Positions 45,177 through 54,185 of a stretch of 64,000 nucleotides of DNA are shown here, one piece after another (positions within the stretch are counted from its first letter, which is position 1; every line of letters begins with the position of its first letter). Origin of the DNA: Enterobacter sp. SA187. Its GTDB lineage: Bacteria > Pseudomonadota > Gammaproteobacteria > Enterobacterales > Enterobacteriaceae. The translations under genes and the position numbers were made by a program. Under the pieces are notes generated by a model. That model saw only the letters and a program-made list of their open reading frames with translations. It did not search any database and was not told where the DNA came from. The stretch covers positions 2,914,001-2,978,000 of the forward strand of contig NZ_CP019113.1 of the NCBI RefSeq assembly GCF_001888805.2. The letters are read 5' to 3'.

Positions 45177-46030
45177 TCCAGCTCCACCTTTTTATTCAGA
45201 AAACGCATCGCCCGCCAGTAAACCAGCAGCATCAGGCCCATCACCACCGTCAGCGTAATGCTGGTGGCGGAGCCGAACGGCCAGTCGCGAATGTTCAGGA
45301 ACTGGCTTTTAATAACGTTACCAATCAGCAGGTTTTTCGCGCCGCCCATCAGATCCGAGACGTAAAACAGCCCCATCGCCGGAAGCATCACCAGCAGACA
45401 GCCTGCGATAATGCCCGGCATGGTCAGCGGAATAATAATGCGGATAAAGGTTTGCAACTTACTGGCGCCCAGATCGCGGGCGGCCTCCAGCAGCGGTTTG
45501 TCGAGTTTTTCAATGCTCGACCACAGCGGCATCACCATAAAGGGCAGCAGGATATACACCAGCCCGATGATCACCGCGCCCGGCGTGAACATGATACGCA
45601 GCGGCGTATCAATGACGCCCAGCCACAGCAGAAACGCATTCAGATAGCCTTTGGTGCTGAGAAACAGTTTCAGGCCATAAATGCGGATCAGGGAGTTGGT
45701 CCAGAAAGGCACGATCAGCAAAAACAGCAGCAGCGGGCGCACCTTCTGCGGCAGCTTGGCCAGAAACCAGGCAAAGGGATAGCCGAGCGCGAGGCAGGCG
45801 AGGGTGGCGATCAACGCCATATTCAGCGAGTGCAACAGCACATCGAAATAGAGCGGATCGAGCAGACGCGAATAGTTGTCCAGCGTAAACACCAGACTGA
45901 CAAAGGAGGCGTCATCGCGGGTTAAAAAACTGGTGACGATGATCATCAGGTTGGGCAGAAAAACAAACAGCACCAGCCAGCCGACGACGGTCGCGATCAC
46001 CACATTCTGGAATTTACTGGTGCTCTTCAT
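45173..46030 (-). CDS. potB: Spermidine/putrescine ABC transporter permease PotB
   Basis: PotB pairs with PotC as the membrane channel. The 285 residues from ATG 46030 (MKSTSKFQNVV) match the long E. coli form. It has six hydrophobic segments and the EAA loop EAARDLGASKLQTFIRIIIPLTMP. The start lies 17 bases inside the potA 3' end. An upstream frame to 46096 falls inside potA and is not used. Confidence 0.96.
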   Translation of the reverse strand: MKSTSKFQNVVIATVVGWLVLFVFLPNLMIIVTSFLTRDDASFVSLVFTLDNYSRLLDPLYFDVLLHSLNMALIATLACLALGYPFAWFLAKLPQKVRPLLLFLLIVPFWTNSLIRIYGLKLFLSTKGYLNAFLLWLGVIDTPLRIMFTPGAVIIGLVYILLPFMVMPLWSSIEKLDKPLLEAARDLGASKLQTFIRIIIPLTMPGIIAGCLLVMLPAMGLFYVSDLMGGAKNLLIGNVIKSQFLNIRDWPFGSATSITLTVVMGLMLLVYWRAMRFLNKKVELE

Positions 46031-47132
46031 CAGGCAGTACGACCTCCCAGCTTTCCACCCAGTTGATGGCCATCTTTTGATCCAGCGAGTGGTCAAAATC
46101 CGGATCGTCTTCGTTAAAGAATTCGCTGACCATCACCATTTTGCCGTTTTCCAGCTCCACCACCGACTCCAGCGTCATACCTTTGTAATTGCGCTCGCGA
46201 ACAAAGCCAATCAGACCGTCCACCTCGCGGCTGTCGTTGATCTCCTCCACGCGCAGATCTTCCGGGCGCAGCATCACGTTCAGGCGCTGGCCTTTTTCTA
46301 CCGGGAAATGGACGTGGATATTGCATTCGCGGCCTTCGACGCTGGCGCGCACGCGCTGTTCGTCCAGACGTTCGATCACCGTGGCGTTGAACAGGTTGAT
46401 CTCGCCGATGAAGCTTGCGACAAACAGGTTTTTTGGCTCTTCGTAGATTTCACGCGGTGTGCCGTCCTGCTCGATCTTACCCTCGCGCATCACCACGATG
46501 CGGTCGGACATGGTCAGCGCTTCTTCCTGATCGTGGGTGACGAACACAAAAGTGATGCCCAGTTTACGTTGCAGGGCTTTCAGTTCGTTCTGCATCTGTT
46601 TGCGCAGTTTGTAATCCAGCGCGGAGAGGGATTCATCGAGCAGCAACAGGCGCGGTTTATTGACCACCGCACGGGCGATGGCGACACGTTGCTGTTGCCC
46701 GCCGGATAGCTGATGCGGTTTACGTTCGGCGAAGCTGTCCAGTTGCACCATGCGCAGGGCTTCGGTCACGCGGGGAGTAATTTGATCGGCTGGCGTTTTT
46801 TGCATTCGCAGGCCAAAGGCGACGTTTTCAAAAACCGTCATATGCGGGAAAAGCGCGTAGCTTTGAAAAACCGTATTGACGTGGCGGTGTTCAGCCGGAA
46901 CCTGGGTGATGTCCTGATCTTCGAGATGGATATGACCGGCATCGACATTTTCCAGTCCGGCAATCAGGCGCAGCACTGTGGTTTTACCGCAGCCAGAGGG
47001 GCCAAGCAGTGTCAGAAATTCGCCATTATTGATGGTGAGATTAAGATCGGAAATGACATTTTTACCATCAAAGCTTTTCCGAATCCCCGCCAGGTGCACC
47101 AGCGGCGAAAGCGAACGCGTTTGTGTATTCAA
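46014..47132 (-). CDS. potA: Spermidine/putrescine ABC transporter ATPase PotA (start uncertain)
   Basis: PotA is the ATPase of the polyamine importer. It has Walker A GPSGCGKTT, signature LSGGQQQRVAIARA, Walker B LLLLDESLSALD and a C-terminal OB-type regulatory domain. From TTG 47132 it is 372 residues. Six codons upstream the frame reads ACG GGA CAG AGT AAA AAA, the exact equivalent of the E. coli start MGQSKK with ATG changed to ACG (47148-47150). Either TTG 47132 or an ACG start is used; neither has a strong ribosome site. Confidence 0.93.
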   Translation of the reverse strand: MNTQTRSLSPLVHLAGIRKSFDGKNVISDLNLTINNGEFLTLLGPSGCGKTTVLRLIAGLENVDAGHIHLEDQDITQVPAEHRHVNTVFQSYALFPHMTVFENVAFGLRMQKTPADQITPRVTEALRMVQLDSFAERKPHQLSGGQQQRVAIARAVVNKPRLLLLDESLSALDYKLRKQMQNELKALQRKLGITFVFVTHDQEEALTMSDRIVVMREGKIEQDGTPREIYEEPKNLFVASFIGEINLFNATVIERLDEQRVRASVEGRECNIHVHFPVEKGQRLNVMLRPEDLRVEEINDSREVDGLIGFVRERNYKGMTLESVVELENGKMVMVSEFFNEDDPDFDHSLDQKMAINWVESWEVVLPDEEHQ

Positions 47133-47423
47133 TTTTTTACTCTGTCCCGTGTAGACGCAATGGATGGCTTACCATTGCGGGGTTTGTGATTAACCACCTT
47201 AGGGTTTGACACATTAATGAGGCCTGGCATTCTACGGCAAACCACTGAAATCGCCAATCCTTGTGAGATATTCCCTTTCAGAGGTGGAATTTCTCAACCA
47301 TGCTTAGGTCTGGGGTCGCGAAAGCTAAAAAATTCTCGTTTGCACGGGTAAAAGTGACCTGACGCAATATTTCTGTTTTCACGCTTATCAATAATGTTGT
47401 CTCAAATAGTGAGGGTGGCCCGC

Positions 47424-48650
47424 ATGGATAAATTACTAGAGCGTTTTTTGCACTATGTTTCGCTGGATACACAATCAAAACCGGGCGTCAGACAGGTTCC
47501 CAGTACCGAAGGGCAATGGAAGCTGTTGCAGCTGCTGAAAGATCAGCTGGAAGAAATGGGGCTTGTTAACGTCACCCTGAGCGAAAAAGGCACGGTGATG
47601 GCGTCCCTGCCGGCTAACGTGCCGGGCGATATTCCGGCCATTGGTTTTATTTCCCATGTCGATACCTCGCCCGATTTCACCGGTAAAAACGTCAATCCGC
47701 AGATTGTCGAGAACTATCGCGGCGGCGATATTGCTCTTGGCGTGGGCGATGAAGTGTTATCCCCGGTGATGTTCCCGGTGCTGCATCAGCTGCTGGGCCA
47801 GACGCTCATCACCACCGACGGCAAAACCCTGCTTGGGGCCGATGACAAAGCGGGCGTGGCGGAGATCATGACCGCGCTGTCGGTGCTGATTAATAAAAAC
47901 ATTCGTCACGGTGATATTCGCGTGGCCTTCACGCCGGATGAAGAGGTGGGTAAAGGCGCGAAGCACTTCGACGTCGAAGCCTTTGACGCCCGCTGGGCCT
48001 ATACCATTGACGGCGGCGGCGTGGGCGAGCTGGAGTTTGAAAACTTTAACGCGGCATCGGTAACCATCAAAATCGTCGGCAACAACGTACATCCCGGTAC
48101 GGCGAAAGGGGTAATGGTCAATGCCCTCTCTCTGGCGAGCCGCATTCATGCAGAAGTGCCGCCCGCGGAAAGCCCGGAGCAGACGGAAGGGTATGAGGGT
48201 TTCTATCACCTGACCAGCATCAAAGGGACGGTGGATCGCGCCGAGATGCACTACATCATCCGCGATTTTGACCGCCAGGCTTTTGAGGCGCGCAAACGTA
48301 AGATGATGGAGATCGCCAAAAAGGTCGGCAAAGGGCTGCACCCGGATTGTTACATTGAACTGGTGATCGAAGACAGCTATTACAATATGCGCGAGAAAGT
48401 CGCCGAGTTTCCGCACATCATCGACATTGCGCAGCAGGCAATGCGCGATTGCGATATCGAACCTATCATGAAACCCATTCGCGGCGGCACCGACGGTGCA
48501 CAGTTGTCCTTTATGGGATTGCCCTGCCCGAACATCTTCACCGGCGGCTATAACTACCACGGCAAGCATGAATTCGTGACGCTGGAAGGCATGGAAAAAG
48601 CGGTGAAAGTGATCGTGCGTATTGCGGAGTTAACGGCGAAAAGCCATTAA
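47424..48650 (+). CDS. pepT: Peptidase T (tripeptidase)
   Basis: PepT is a zinc aminotripeptidase of family M20. The 408 residues equal the E. coli length. The metal-binding HVDTSPD, the bridging region GADDKAG, the catalytic TPDEEVGKGA and the late GGYNYHGKHEF histidine are all present. The start MDKLLERFLHYV is at 47424, with GAGGG upstream. The 291-base potA-pepT gap holds the divergent promoters; I see no further gene there. Confidence 0.97.
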   Translation: MDKLLERFLHYVSLDTQSKPGVRQVPSTEGQWKLLQLLKDQLEEMGLVNVTLSEKGTVMASLPANVPGDIPAIGFISHVDTSPDFTGKNVNPQIVENYRGGDIALGVGDEVLSPVMFPVLHQLLGQTLITTDGKTLLGADDKAGVAEIMTALSVLINKNIRHGDIRVAFTPDEEVGKGAKHFDVEAFDARWAYTIDGGGVGELEFENFNAASVTIKIVGNNVHPGTAKGVMVNALSLASRIHAEVPPAESPEQTEGYEGFYHLTSIKGTVDRAEMHYIIRDFDRQAFEARKRKMMEIAKKVGKGLHPDCYIELVIEDSYYNMREKVAEFPHIIDIAQQAMRDCDIEPIMKPIRGGTDGAQLSFMGLPCPNIFTGGYNYHGKHEFVTLEGMEKAVKVIVRIAELTAKSH

Positions 48651-48663
48651 CACCGGATTGGGA

Positions 48664-48710
48664 CGACCATACCGTTGTAGGCCCGGTAAGCGCAGCGCCA
48701 CCGGGCATCA
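48664..48710 (+). repeat. REP element, left copy flanking the RAYT gene
   Basis: This 47-bp unit contains TTGTAGGCCCGG...CCACCGGGC, a GTAG-headed palindrome typical of REP. It is repeated exactly at 49273-49319 in the same direction on the other side of the transposase gene. It lies 13 bases after pepT. Confidence 0.9.
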
Positions 48711-48737
48711 CAATTCCCCCAGGTAAAGGATTACCCC

Positions 48738-49235
48738 ATGTCAAATTATCGTCGGCATTACATCCCCGGTGGCAGCTGGTTTTTTACCGTTAACCTGAAA
48801 AACCGACAAAGCGATCTACTGATTCGTCACATTGCTCTGCTGCGCCGCGCAACGTCCTTTGTTAAACATCACAAACCCTTTCATATTGACGCCTGGGTGA
48901 TCCTGCCCGAGCACATGCACTGCATCTGGACGCTGCCGGAAAACGACAGCGATTTTTCCGGCCGCTGGCGGGATCTTAAGAAAATGTTTACCCGTTCGCT
49001 GAACAGCCGCGATATCTGGCAACCGCGATTCTGGGAGCATACATTGCGGGACGAGGAGGATTTCCGGCGGCATCGGGATTACATCAATATTAACCCGGTG
49101 AAGCATGGCTGGGTGGTGCGGGTGAGCGACTGGCCGTATTCAACTTTTCATCGTGATGTGCGGGACGGCATTTATCCGCTGGACTGGGCGGGTGAGATAG
49201 CGGATTTGTCCGCGGGGGAACGGCGGGAAGAGTAG
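48738..49235 (+). CDS. REP-associated tyrosine transposase (RAYT)
   Basis: The 165-residue protein is a Y1 HUH-type single-strand nuclease of the TnpA_REP family, related to the IS200/IS605 transposases. The metal-binding HUH is EHMHCIW (His59, His61) and the catalytic tyrosine is in DYININPVKHG (Tyr115). Residues 1-20 (YRRHYIPGGSWFFTVNL) are the typical RAYT start. AAAGGA precedes the ATG. REP units flank it, which these enzymes bind and cut. Such proteins are usually single-copy and domesticated. It sits between pepT and roxA, adjacent in E. coli K-12. Confidence 0.92.
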   Translation: MSNYRRHYIPGGSWFFTVNLKNRQSDLLIRHIALLRRATSFVKHHKPFHIDAWVILPEHMHCIWTLPENDSDFSGRWRDLKKMFTRSLNSRDIWQPRFWEHTLRDEEDFRRHRDYININPVKHGWVVRVSDWPYSTFHRDVRDGIYPLDWAGEIADLSAGERREE

Positions 49236-49240
49236 TACCG

Positions 49241-49319
49241 CCGGGCGGCGCTGCGCTTGCCCGGCCTACGTTCGACCATACCGTTGTAGGCCCGGTAAGC
49301 GCAGCGCCACCGGGCATCA
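49241..49319. repeat. Inverted REP pair (BIME), right flank of the RAYT gene
   Basis: GCCGGGCGGCGCTGCGCTTG...CCTACG (49241-49270) is an inverted REP. It is followed directly by the 47-bp copy at 49273-49319, which is identical to the left-flank unit. Together they form a head-to-head BIME between the RAYT stop and the roxA stop. Confidence 0.88.
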
Positions 49320-49329
49320 TATTCACATC

Positions 49330-50451
49330 TTAATCTTCAAAGAACCAGTAGCCGCTGTTCACCAGCGCCGCGAGCATCGCGAGGAAAGAGGGATCTTCCA
49401 GCGCGTCGCCCAGCGTGTCGGCGGTGATCACCATCTTGCTGGCAAGCGCTGCCAGCGCCGGACGGTGCGGCGACTCGATCTTCTCGCCATTGGCAAAGAC
49501 ATCATCCCCAATGCGCAACACCCGTAAGCCGCCCAGACGCACCAGTTTATCGCCCTGTTGCAGCGCATCGTAGATCTCATCCGGCTGATACGGCGGTTCC
49601 GGCGGCGCGACGTCCAGCTCGTGACGCGACTGGGAAATAAACTCGCCAAACCACTGCTGGAAATGCTCCGGCTGATTGATCAGATCGAGCATGGTAGCGC
49701 GCACACGATCCAGCTCCTGCGGCAGAATGTCTGCCGGGTGTTCGCGGGACGGCACGTCAGGATCGGTGTAACGAAGCCCACCCAGTTCCCGTTGCAGCAC
49801 ATAATCGGCAAAGCCGCTGATCAGCTCGCGGCCACTCGGCGCGCGGAAGCCCACCGAATAGTTCATCGAATTTTCCAGCGAATAGCCTTCGTGCGGGAAT
49901 CCCGGCGGGATATAGAGAATATCGCCCGGCTCCATCTCTTCATCGATGATGGCATCGAACGGATCGACCTGTAACAGATCCGGATGCGGGCAGTGCTGTT
50001 TCATCGGCACTTTCTCGCCCACCCGCCAGCGGCGGCGGCCGGTACCCTGAATAATAAACACGTCATACTGATCGAAATGCGGGCCCACGCCGCCGCCGGG
50101 CACGGAGAAGGAGATCATCAAATCGTCAATACGCCAGTCAGGCAGCGTACGGAAGGGGCGCATCAGCGCCGCGGTTGGCTGGTGCCAGTGATCCACCGCC
50201 TGTACCAGCAGCGACCAGTTGGTTTCGCCGAGGTGATCGTAGCTCTCAAACGGACCATGGCTGACCTGCCATTTCCCCTCCTGATGGCTCACCAGGCGGC
50301 TGTCCACTTCGCTTTCCATAGCCAGTCCCGCCAGTTCGTCCGGCGAAAGTGGATCGACAAAATTTGCAAAACCCCGCTTCAGCACCACAGGGCGTTTTTG
50401 CCAGTAGCGTGCGATGAAGTCGGGCCAGTCTAACGTTAAATGGTAGTCCAT
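49330..50451 (-). CDS. roxA: 50S L16 arginine hydroxylase RoxA
   Basis: RoxA (YcfD) is a 2-oxoglutarate/Fe(II) oxygenase that hydroxylates Arg81 of ribosomal protein L16. The 373-residue JmjC-type protein has the iron-binding HFDQYDVF (H and D) and the second histidine in PPGFPHEGYS, with a C-terminal dimerisation and winged-helix part. Confidence 0.96.
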   Translation of the reverse strand: MDYHLTLDWPDFIARYWQKRPVVLKRGFANFVDPLSPDELAGLAMESEVDSRLVSHQEGKWQVSHGPFESYDHLGETNWSLLVQAVDHWHQPTAALMRPFRTLPDWRIDDLMISFSVPGGGVGPHFDQYDVFIIQGTGRRRWRVGEKVPMKQHCPHPDLLQVDPFDAIIDEEMEPGDILYIPPGFPHEGYSLENSMNYSVGFRAPSGRELISGFADYVLQRELGGLRYTDPDVPSREHPADILPQELDRVRATMLDLINQPEHFQQWFGEFISQSRHELDVAPPEPPYQPDEIYDALQQGDKLVRLGGLRVLRIGDDVFANGEKIESPHRPALAALASKMVITADTLGDALEDPSFLAMLAALVNSGYWFFED

Positions 50452-50542
50452 ATAATTTTCCAGGGCTTACGTACCTGAAACGGATTATAACGGAAGGATG
50501 ACAGGCTGCGTGCAGCGGCAGCGCTTATTTTCTGCGGATGCT

Positions 50543-52006
50543 CTAATTATCAGCGGATATGAGCTGCTGGCGGGCAAAAATCACTTCCATGCGCGCGCCG
50601 CCGAGCAGACTTTCCCCCGCCAGGATCTTACCGTCATACTGCTCGACGATTTCGCGGGCTACCGACAGGCCCACGCCCTGGCCGGGACGCAGCGTATCTG
50701 CCCGCTGGCCGCGGTCAAATACCATGTCACGCTTGCTGGCGGGAATGCCGGGACCGTCGTCTTCCACGATGATATGCAGCCGATCATCGTGCTGATGCGC
50801 CGAAACCTCCACGAACTCCAGACAATATTTACAGGCGTTATCCAGCACGTTGCCCATGACTTCCATAAAATCCGTCTGCTCGCCGACAAAGCTGATCTCC
50901 GGCGAAATATCGAGGCTGATATCCACGCCTTTACGCTGGTAAACCTTATTCAGCGCCGAGGTGAGATTATCCAGCAGCGGGGCGACCGGGTGTAATTCAC
51001 GGCTCAGCAACATATTGCCGCTGCGCATACTGGCGCGATGCAGGTAATAGCCGATCTGCTGCGAAATGCGGCTGATCTGCTCAAGCATCACCGGTTCCGC
51101 TTCGCTGACCGTCAGCTTTTCGCTGCGCAACGAGCGCAGGGTGCTCTGCAGCACTGCCAGCGGCGTTTTCAGGCTGTGGGTGAGGTCGGTCAGGGTGGTG
51201 CGGTATTTGTCATAGCGATCCCGCTCGCTTTTCAGCAGACGGTTGAGATTGCTCACCAGGCTGGTCAGCTCGCGGGTGGTTTCCGGGTTCAGCCGTTCCC
51301 GATGGTGCTCTTCCAGCTCGCGTACCTCGCCCGCCAGCGCTTCGATGGGGCGCAGGCTCCACCAGGCCGCGATCCACAGCAGCGGGATCACCAGCAACAG
51401 GTTTGCGGCCAGCACATAAATAAACCAGCTCCACACCATATAGGAGCGCTTAAGCTCAATGGGAATGGTGTCGATCACCACAATGGTTAACTGCGGCATA
51501 CGGGGCGTGGCGGGATAGACGTTAATCGCCACCGAGTGCGTCATTTCGCTGTCGCTGTCATCCTCACGGATCGCCTGGAGACGTTGTTGCGCATCGTGGT
51601 CGCTGCTCAGCAGCAGACGCGAAGCATCCACATCCGCTTCGATTTCATGAAAGCCGTTAGCCTGTAACCATTCCGGACGAATACGTTTGATAAGCCAGGG
51701 CACCTCGCGCTGAGCCCACAGCAGTTTGCCGTGGCGGTCGTAGATCAGCGCCATGGACGGGCTTTGCAGATTGAGATTTTCAGGGATCTCAATGCTGAAC
51801 TGATTATTTTCCCAGCGGGAGAGGGTATAGAACAGATTGCTTTCGCCGCGTAGCAGGCGGAAGGTGGTTTTATCGAAGCTGACGCTGTAACCCACCAGCG
51901 CCACCATGCCGTAGGCCAGCGACAGCACCATCACCACGGCGGCGGTAGCCAGCAGAAAACGTACCCGCAGCGAGAGCGGTAAAAGGCGACGCAGCAGTTT
52001 TCTCAT
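50543..52006 (-). CDS. phoQ: Sensor histidine kinase PhoQ
   Basis: PhoQ senses low Mg2+, acid pH and antimicrobial peptides and phosphorylates PhoP. The 487 residues contain two membrane helices (about 17-40 and 194-214), a periplasmic PAS-like sensor with the acidic cluster EDDSDSEM, a HAMP domain, the phosphorylated histidine in LTDLTHSLKTPLA and an ATPase domain with NVLDNACKYC and DDGPGIP. It overlaps phoP by 4 bases. Confidence 0.97.
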   Translation of the reverse strand: MRKLLRRLLPLSLRVRFLLATAAVVMVLSLAYGMVALVGYSVSFDKTTFRLLRGESNLFYTLSRWENNQFSIEIPENLNLQSPSMALIYDRHGKLLWAQREVPWLIKRIRPEWLQANGFHEIEADVDASRLLLSSDHDAQQRLQAIREDDSDSEMTHSVAINVYPATPRMPQLTIVVIDTIPIELKRSYMVWSWFIYVLAANLLLVIPLLWIAAWWSLRPIEALAGEVRELEEHHRERLNPETTRELTSLVSNLNRLLKSERDRYDKYRTTLTDLTHSLKTPLAVLQSTLRSLRSEKLTVSEAEPVMLEQISRISQQIGYYLHRASMRSGNMLLSRELHPVAPLLDNLTSALNKVYQRKGVDISLDISPEISFVGEQTDFMEVMGNVLDNACKYCLEFVEVSAHQHDDRLHIIVEDDGPGIPASKRDMVFDRGQRADTLRPGQGVGLSVAREIVEQYDGKILAGESLLGGARMEVIFARQQLISADN

Positions 52007-52677
52007 TCGCGCAGTTCGAACAGGTAGCCCTGACCGCGAACGGTAGTGATCACATCCTCCGGGTACTGCACCTGAATTTTCTTGCGCAGACGGCCCATCA
52101 GCACGTCGATGGTGTGGCTTTCGCGCAGCTCCGCATCGGGGTACAGCTGCAACATCAGCGAATCTTTGCTCACCACTTTGCCGCTGTTGCGGATCAGCGT
52201 TTCCATAATGGTGTATTCAAAGGCGGTAAGTTTGATCACTTCGCCATTCACCGACAGCTCACGGCGGGAGAGATCCACCTGGAAAGGCGGCATGGAGATC
52301 ACCTGCGACGCCAGCCCGCTGTTACGGCGCATCAGCGCCTGCATCCGCGCCGCCACTTCTTCAATATGAAACGGCTTGGTGACATAGTCATCCGCGCCGG
52401 CGCTCAGCACTTCAACTTTATCCTGCCAGCCTTCGCGGGCGGTCAGCACCAGTACCGGCAGCGACACTTCATTGCTGCGCCAGCGGCGGATCAGCGACAG
52501 TCCGTCTTCATCCGGCAGGCCGAGGTCCACCAGCGCAATATCGGGAATATGCTCGTTTAAATAGTAATCCGCTTCTTTTGCATCTTCGGCATCGTCAACC
52601 TGATGGCCCAGTTCCTGAAGCTGAACTTTAAGATGGTGACGCAGAAGGGCATTGTCTTCCACAACGAGTACGCGCAT
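52003..52677 (-). CDS. phoP: Response regulator PhoP
   Basis: PhoP is the DNA-binding partner of PhoQ and controls Mg2+ uptake, lipid A change and stress genes. The 224-residue OmpR-family protein has the phosphorylated Asp51 in ALVDLGLPDEDG and a C-terminal winged helix (RESHTIDVLMGRLRKKI). A PhoP box lies 62-79 bases upstream, so it is probably autoregulated. Confidence 0.98.
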   Translation of the reverse strand: MRVLVVEDNALLRHHLKVQLQELGHQVDDAEDAKEADYYLNEHIPDIALVDLGLPDEDGLSLIRRWRSNEVSLPVLVLTAREGWQDKVEVLSAGADDYVTKPFHIEEVAARMQALMRRNSGLASQVISMPPFQVDLSRRELSVNGEVIKLTAFEYTIMETLIRNSGKVVSKDSLMLQLYPDAELRESHTIDVLMGRLRKKIQVQYPEDVITTVRGQGYLFELRE

Positions 52678-52739
52678 TGTCTGGCCTCGCTTTTGTCTTT
52701 GATAAGATGAGTTTAACGCGGATTATGTTACGCAAGGCA

Positions 52740-52756
52740 TAAACATTTACTAAACA
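52740..52756 (-). promoter_or_regulatory. PhoP box upstream of phoP
   Basis: The minus strand reads TGTTTA-GTAAA-TGTTTA, an exact direct repeat with 5-base spacing matching the PhoP consensus (T/G)GTTTA-N5-(T/G)GTTTA. It lies 62 bases before the phoP start codon, indicating PhoP autoregulation. Confidence 0.85.
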
Positions 52757-52796
52757 GCCCCCTTTCCGGGCGGGAAGGGGGCGAAGGGCAGGGAAA

Positions 52797-54167
52797 TTAC
52801 TTCAGCTCATCAACCATGGTGACGGCACGACCGATGTAATTGGCCGGGGTCATGGCTTTCAGACGGGTTTTCTCGTCTTCCGGCAGTTCGAGGCTGTCGA
52901 TAAACTGCTTCATGCCTTCAGCGTCCACGCGTTTGCCGCGGGTCAGCTCTTTGAGTTTTTCATACGGCTTCTCGATACCGTAACGACGCATCACCGTCTG
53001 GATCGGCTCTGCCAGCACTTCCCAGTTATGATCCAGCTCGTCCAGCAGGCGCTCGCGGTTCACTTCCAGTTTGCTCACGCCTTTCAGCGTCGACTGATAG
53101 GCGATCAACGCATAGCCGATACCCACGCCGAGGTTACGCAGTACGGTGGAGTCGGTCAGATCGCGCTGCCAGCGGGACACCGGCAGTTTGCTCGCCAGAT
53201 GCTGCAACAGCGCGTTAGACAGGCCCAGGTTGCCTTCGGAGTTTTCGAAGTCAATCGGGTTCACTTTATGCGGCATGGTGGAGGAACCGATTTCACCGGC
53301 GATGGTTTTCTGTTTGAAGTGGTTCAGCGCCACGTAGCCCCACACATCACGGTCGAAATCGATCAGGATGGTGTTAAAGCGGGCGATACAGTCAAACAGC
53401 TCGGCAATGTAGTCGTGCGGCTCGATCTGCGTGGTGTACGGGTTCCACTGAATGCCCAGCGAGGTCACGAACTCTTCGCTGAACTGGTGCCAGTCAACTT
53501 CCGGATAGGCGGCAATGTGGGCATTGTAGTTACCCACCGCGCCGTTGATTTTGCCAAGGATCTCCACCTGCGTGAGCTGGCGGTACTGACGCTCCATACG
53601 GTAGGCGACGTTCGCCATCTCTTTACCCATGGTTGACGGCGTGGCCGGCTGGCCGTGGGTGCGTGACAGCAACGGGATATCACGATACTGCACCGCCAGG
53701 TCTTTCACCGCGTCGATCAGTTTACGCCAGTATGGCAGCACCACTTCTTCACGGGCGGTTTGCAGCATCAGGGCGTGAGACAGGTTATTAATGTCTTCCG
53801 AGGTACAGGCGAAGTGAATGAACTCAGACACGGCATGCAGTTCAGGGATATCCGCCACTTTCTCTTTCAGAAAATATTCCACCGCTTTTACGTCGTGATT
53901 GGTGGTGCGTTCGATGGTTTTAATGCGCGCGGCATCGGCTTCATTAAATTCAGCGACGATTTTATCAAGGTAACCGTTTGCGTCGGCAGCAAAAGCTGGA
54001 ACTTCCTTGACAGCTGCATGCGCGGCCAGCTTTTGCAGCCAGCGAACTTCTACCTGTACACGAAACTTCAGCAAACCGTATTCGCTGAAAATCCCGCGCA
54101 GCGCGCTGACTTTATCGCCGTAGCGTCCATCGACAGGGGATACAGCGGTCAGTGAGGATAATTCCAT
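52797..54167 (-). CDS. purB: Adenylosuccinate lyase
   Basis: PurB catalyses two fumarate-releasing steps of purine synthesis (SAICAR to AICAR, and adenylosuccinate to AMP). The 456 residues match E. coli length. The family signature GSSTMPHKVNPIDFE with the catalytic serine loop and the TSEDINN segment are present. It lies 18 bases after hflD. A GC-rich stem-loop without a T run (about 52758-52783) lies beyond the stop. Confidence 0.98.
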   Translation of the reverse strand: MELSSLTAVSPVDGRYGDKVSALRGIFSEYGLLKFRVQVEVRWLQKLAAHAAVKEVPAFAADANGYLDKIVAEFNEADAARIKTIERTTNHDVKAVEYFLKEKVADIPELHAVSEFIHFACTSEDINNLSHALMLQTAREEVVLPYWRKLIDAVKDLAVQYRDIPLLSRTHGQPATPSTMGKEMANVAYRMERQYRQLTQVEILGKINGAVGNYNAHIAAYPEVDWHQFSEEFVTSLGIQWNPYTTQIEPHDYIAELFDCIARFNTILIDFDRDVWGYVALNHFKQKTIAGEIGSSTMPHKVNPIDFENSEGNLGLSNALLQHLASKLPVSRWQRDLTDSTVLRNLGVGIGYALIAYQSTLKGVSKLEVNRERLLDELDHNWEVLAEPIQTVMRRYGIEKPYEKLKELTRGKRVDAEGMKQFIDSLELPEDEKTRLKAMTPANYIGRAVTMVDELK

Positions 54168-54185
54168 AGGTCACAACTCCGGGAG

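Noticed and set aside
47278..47478. 66-codon frame upstream of pepT
   Set aside because: It overlaps the pepT start on the other strand and has no ribosome site or recognisable features.
52758..52783. GC-rich stem-loop between purB and phoP as a terminator
   Set aside because: The stem is good but no T run follows on the purB strand, so I do not list it as a terminator.
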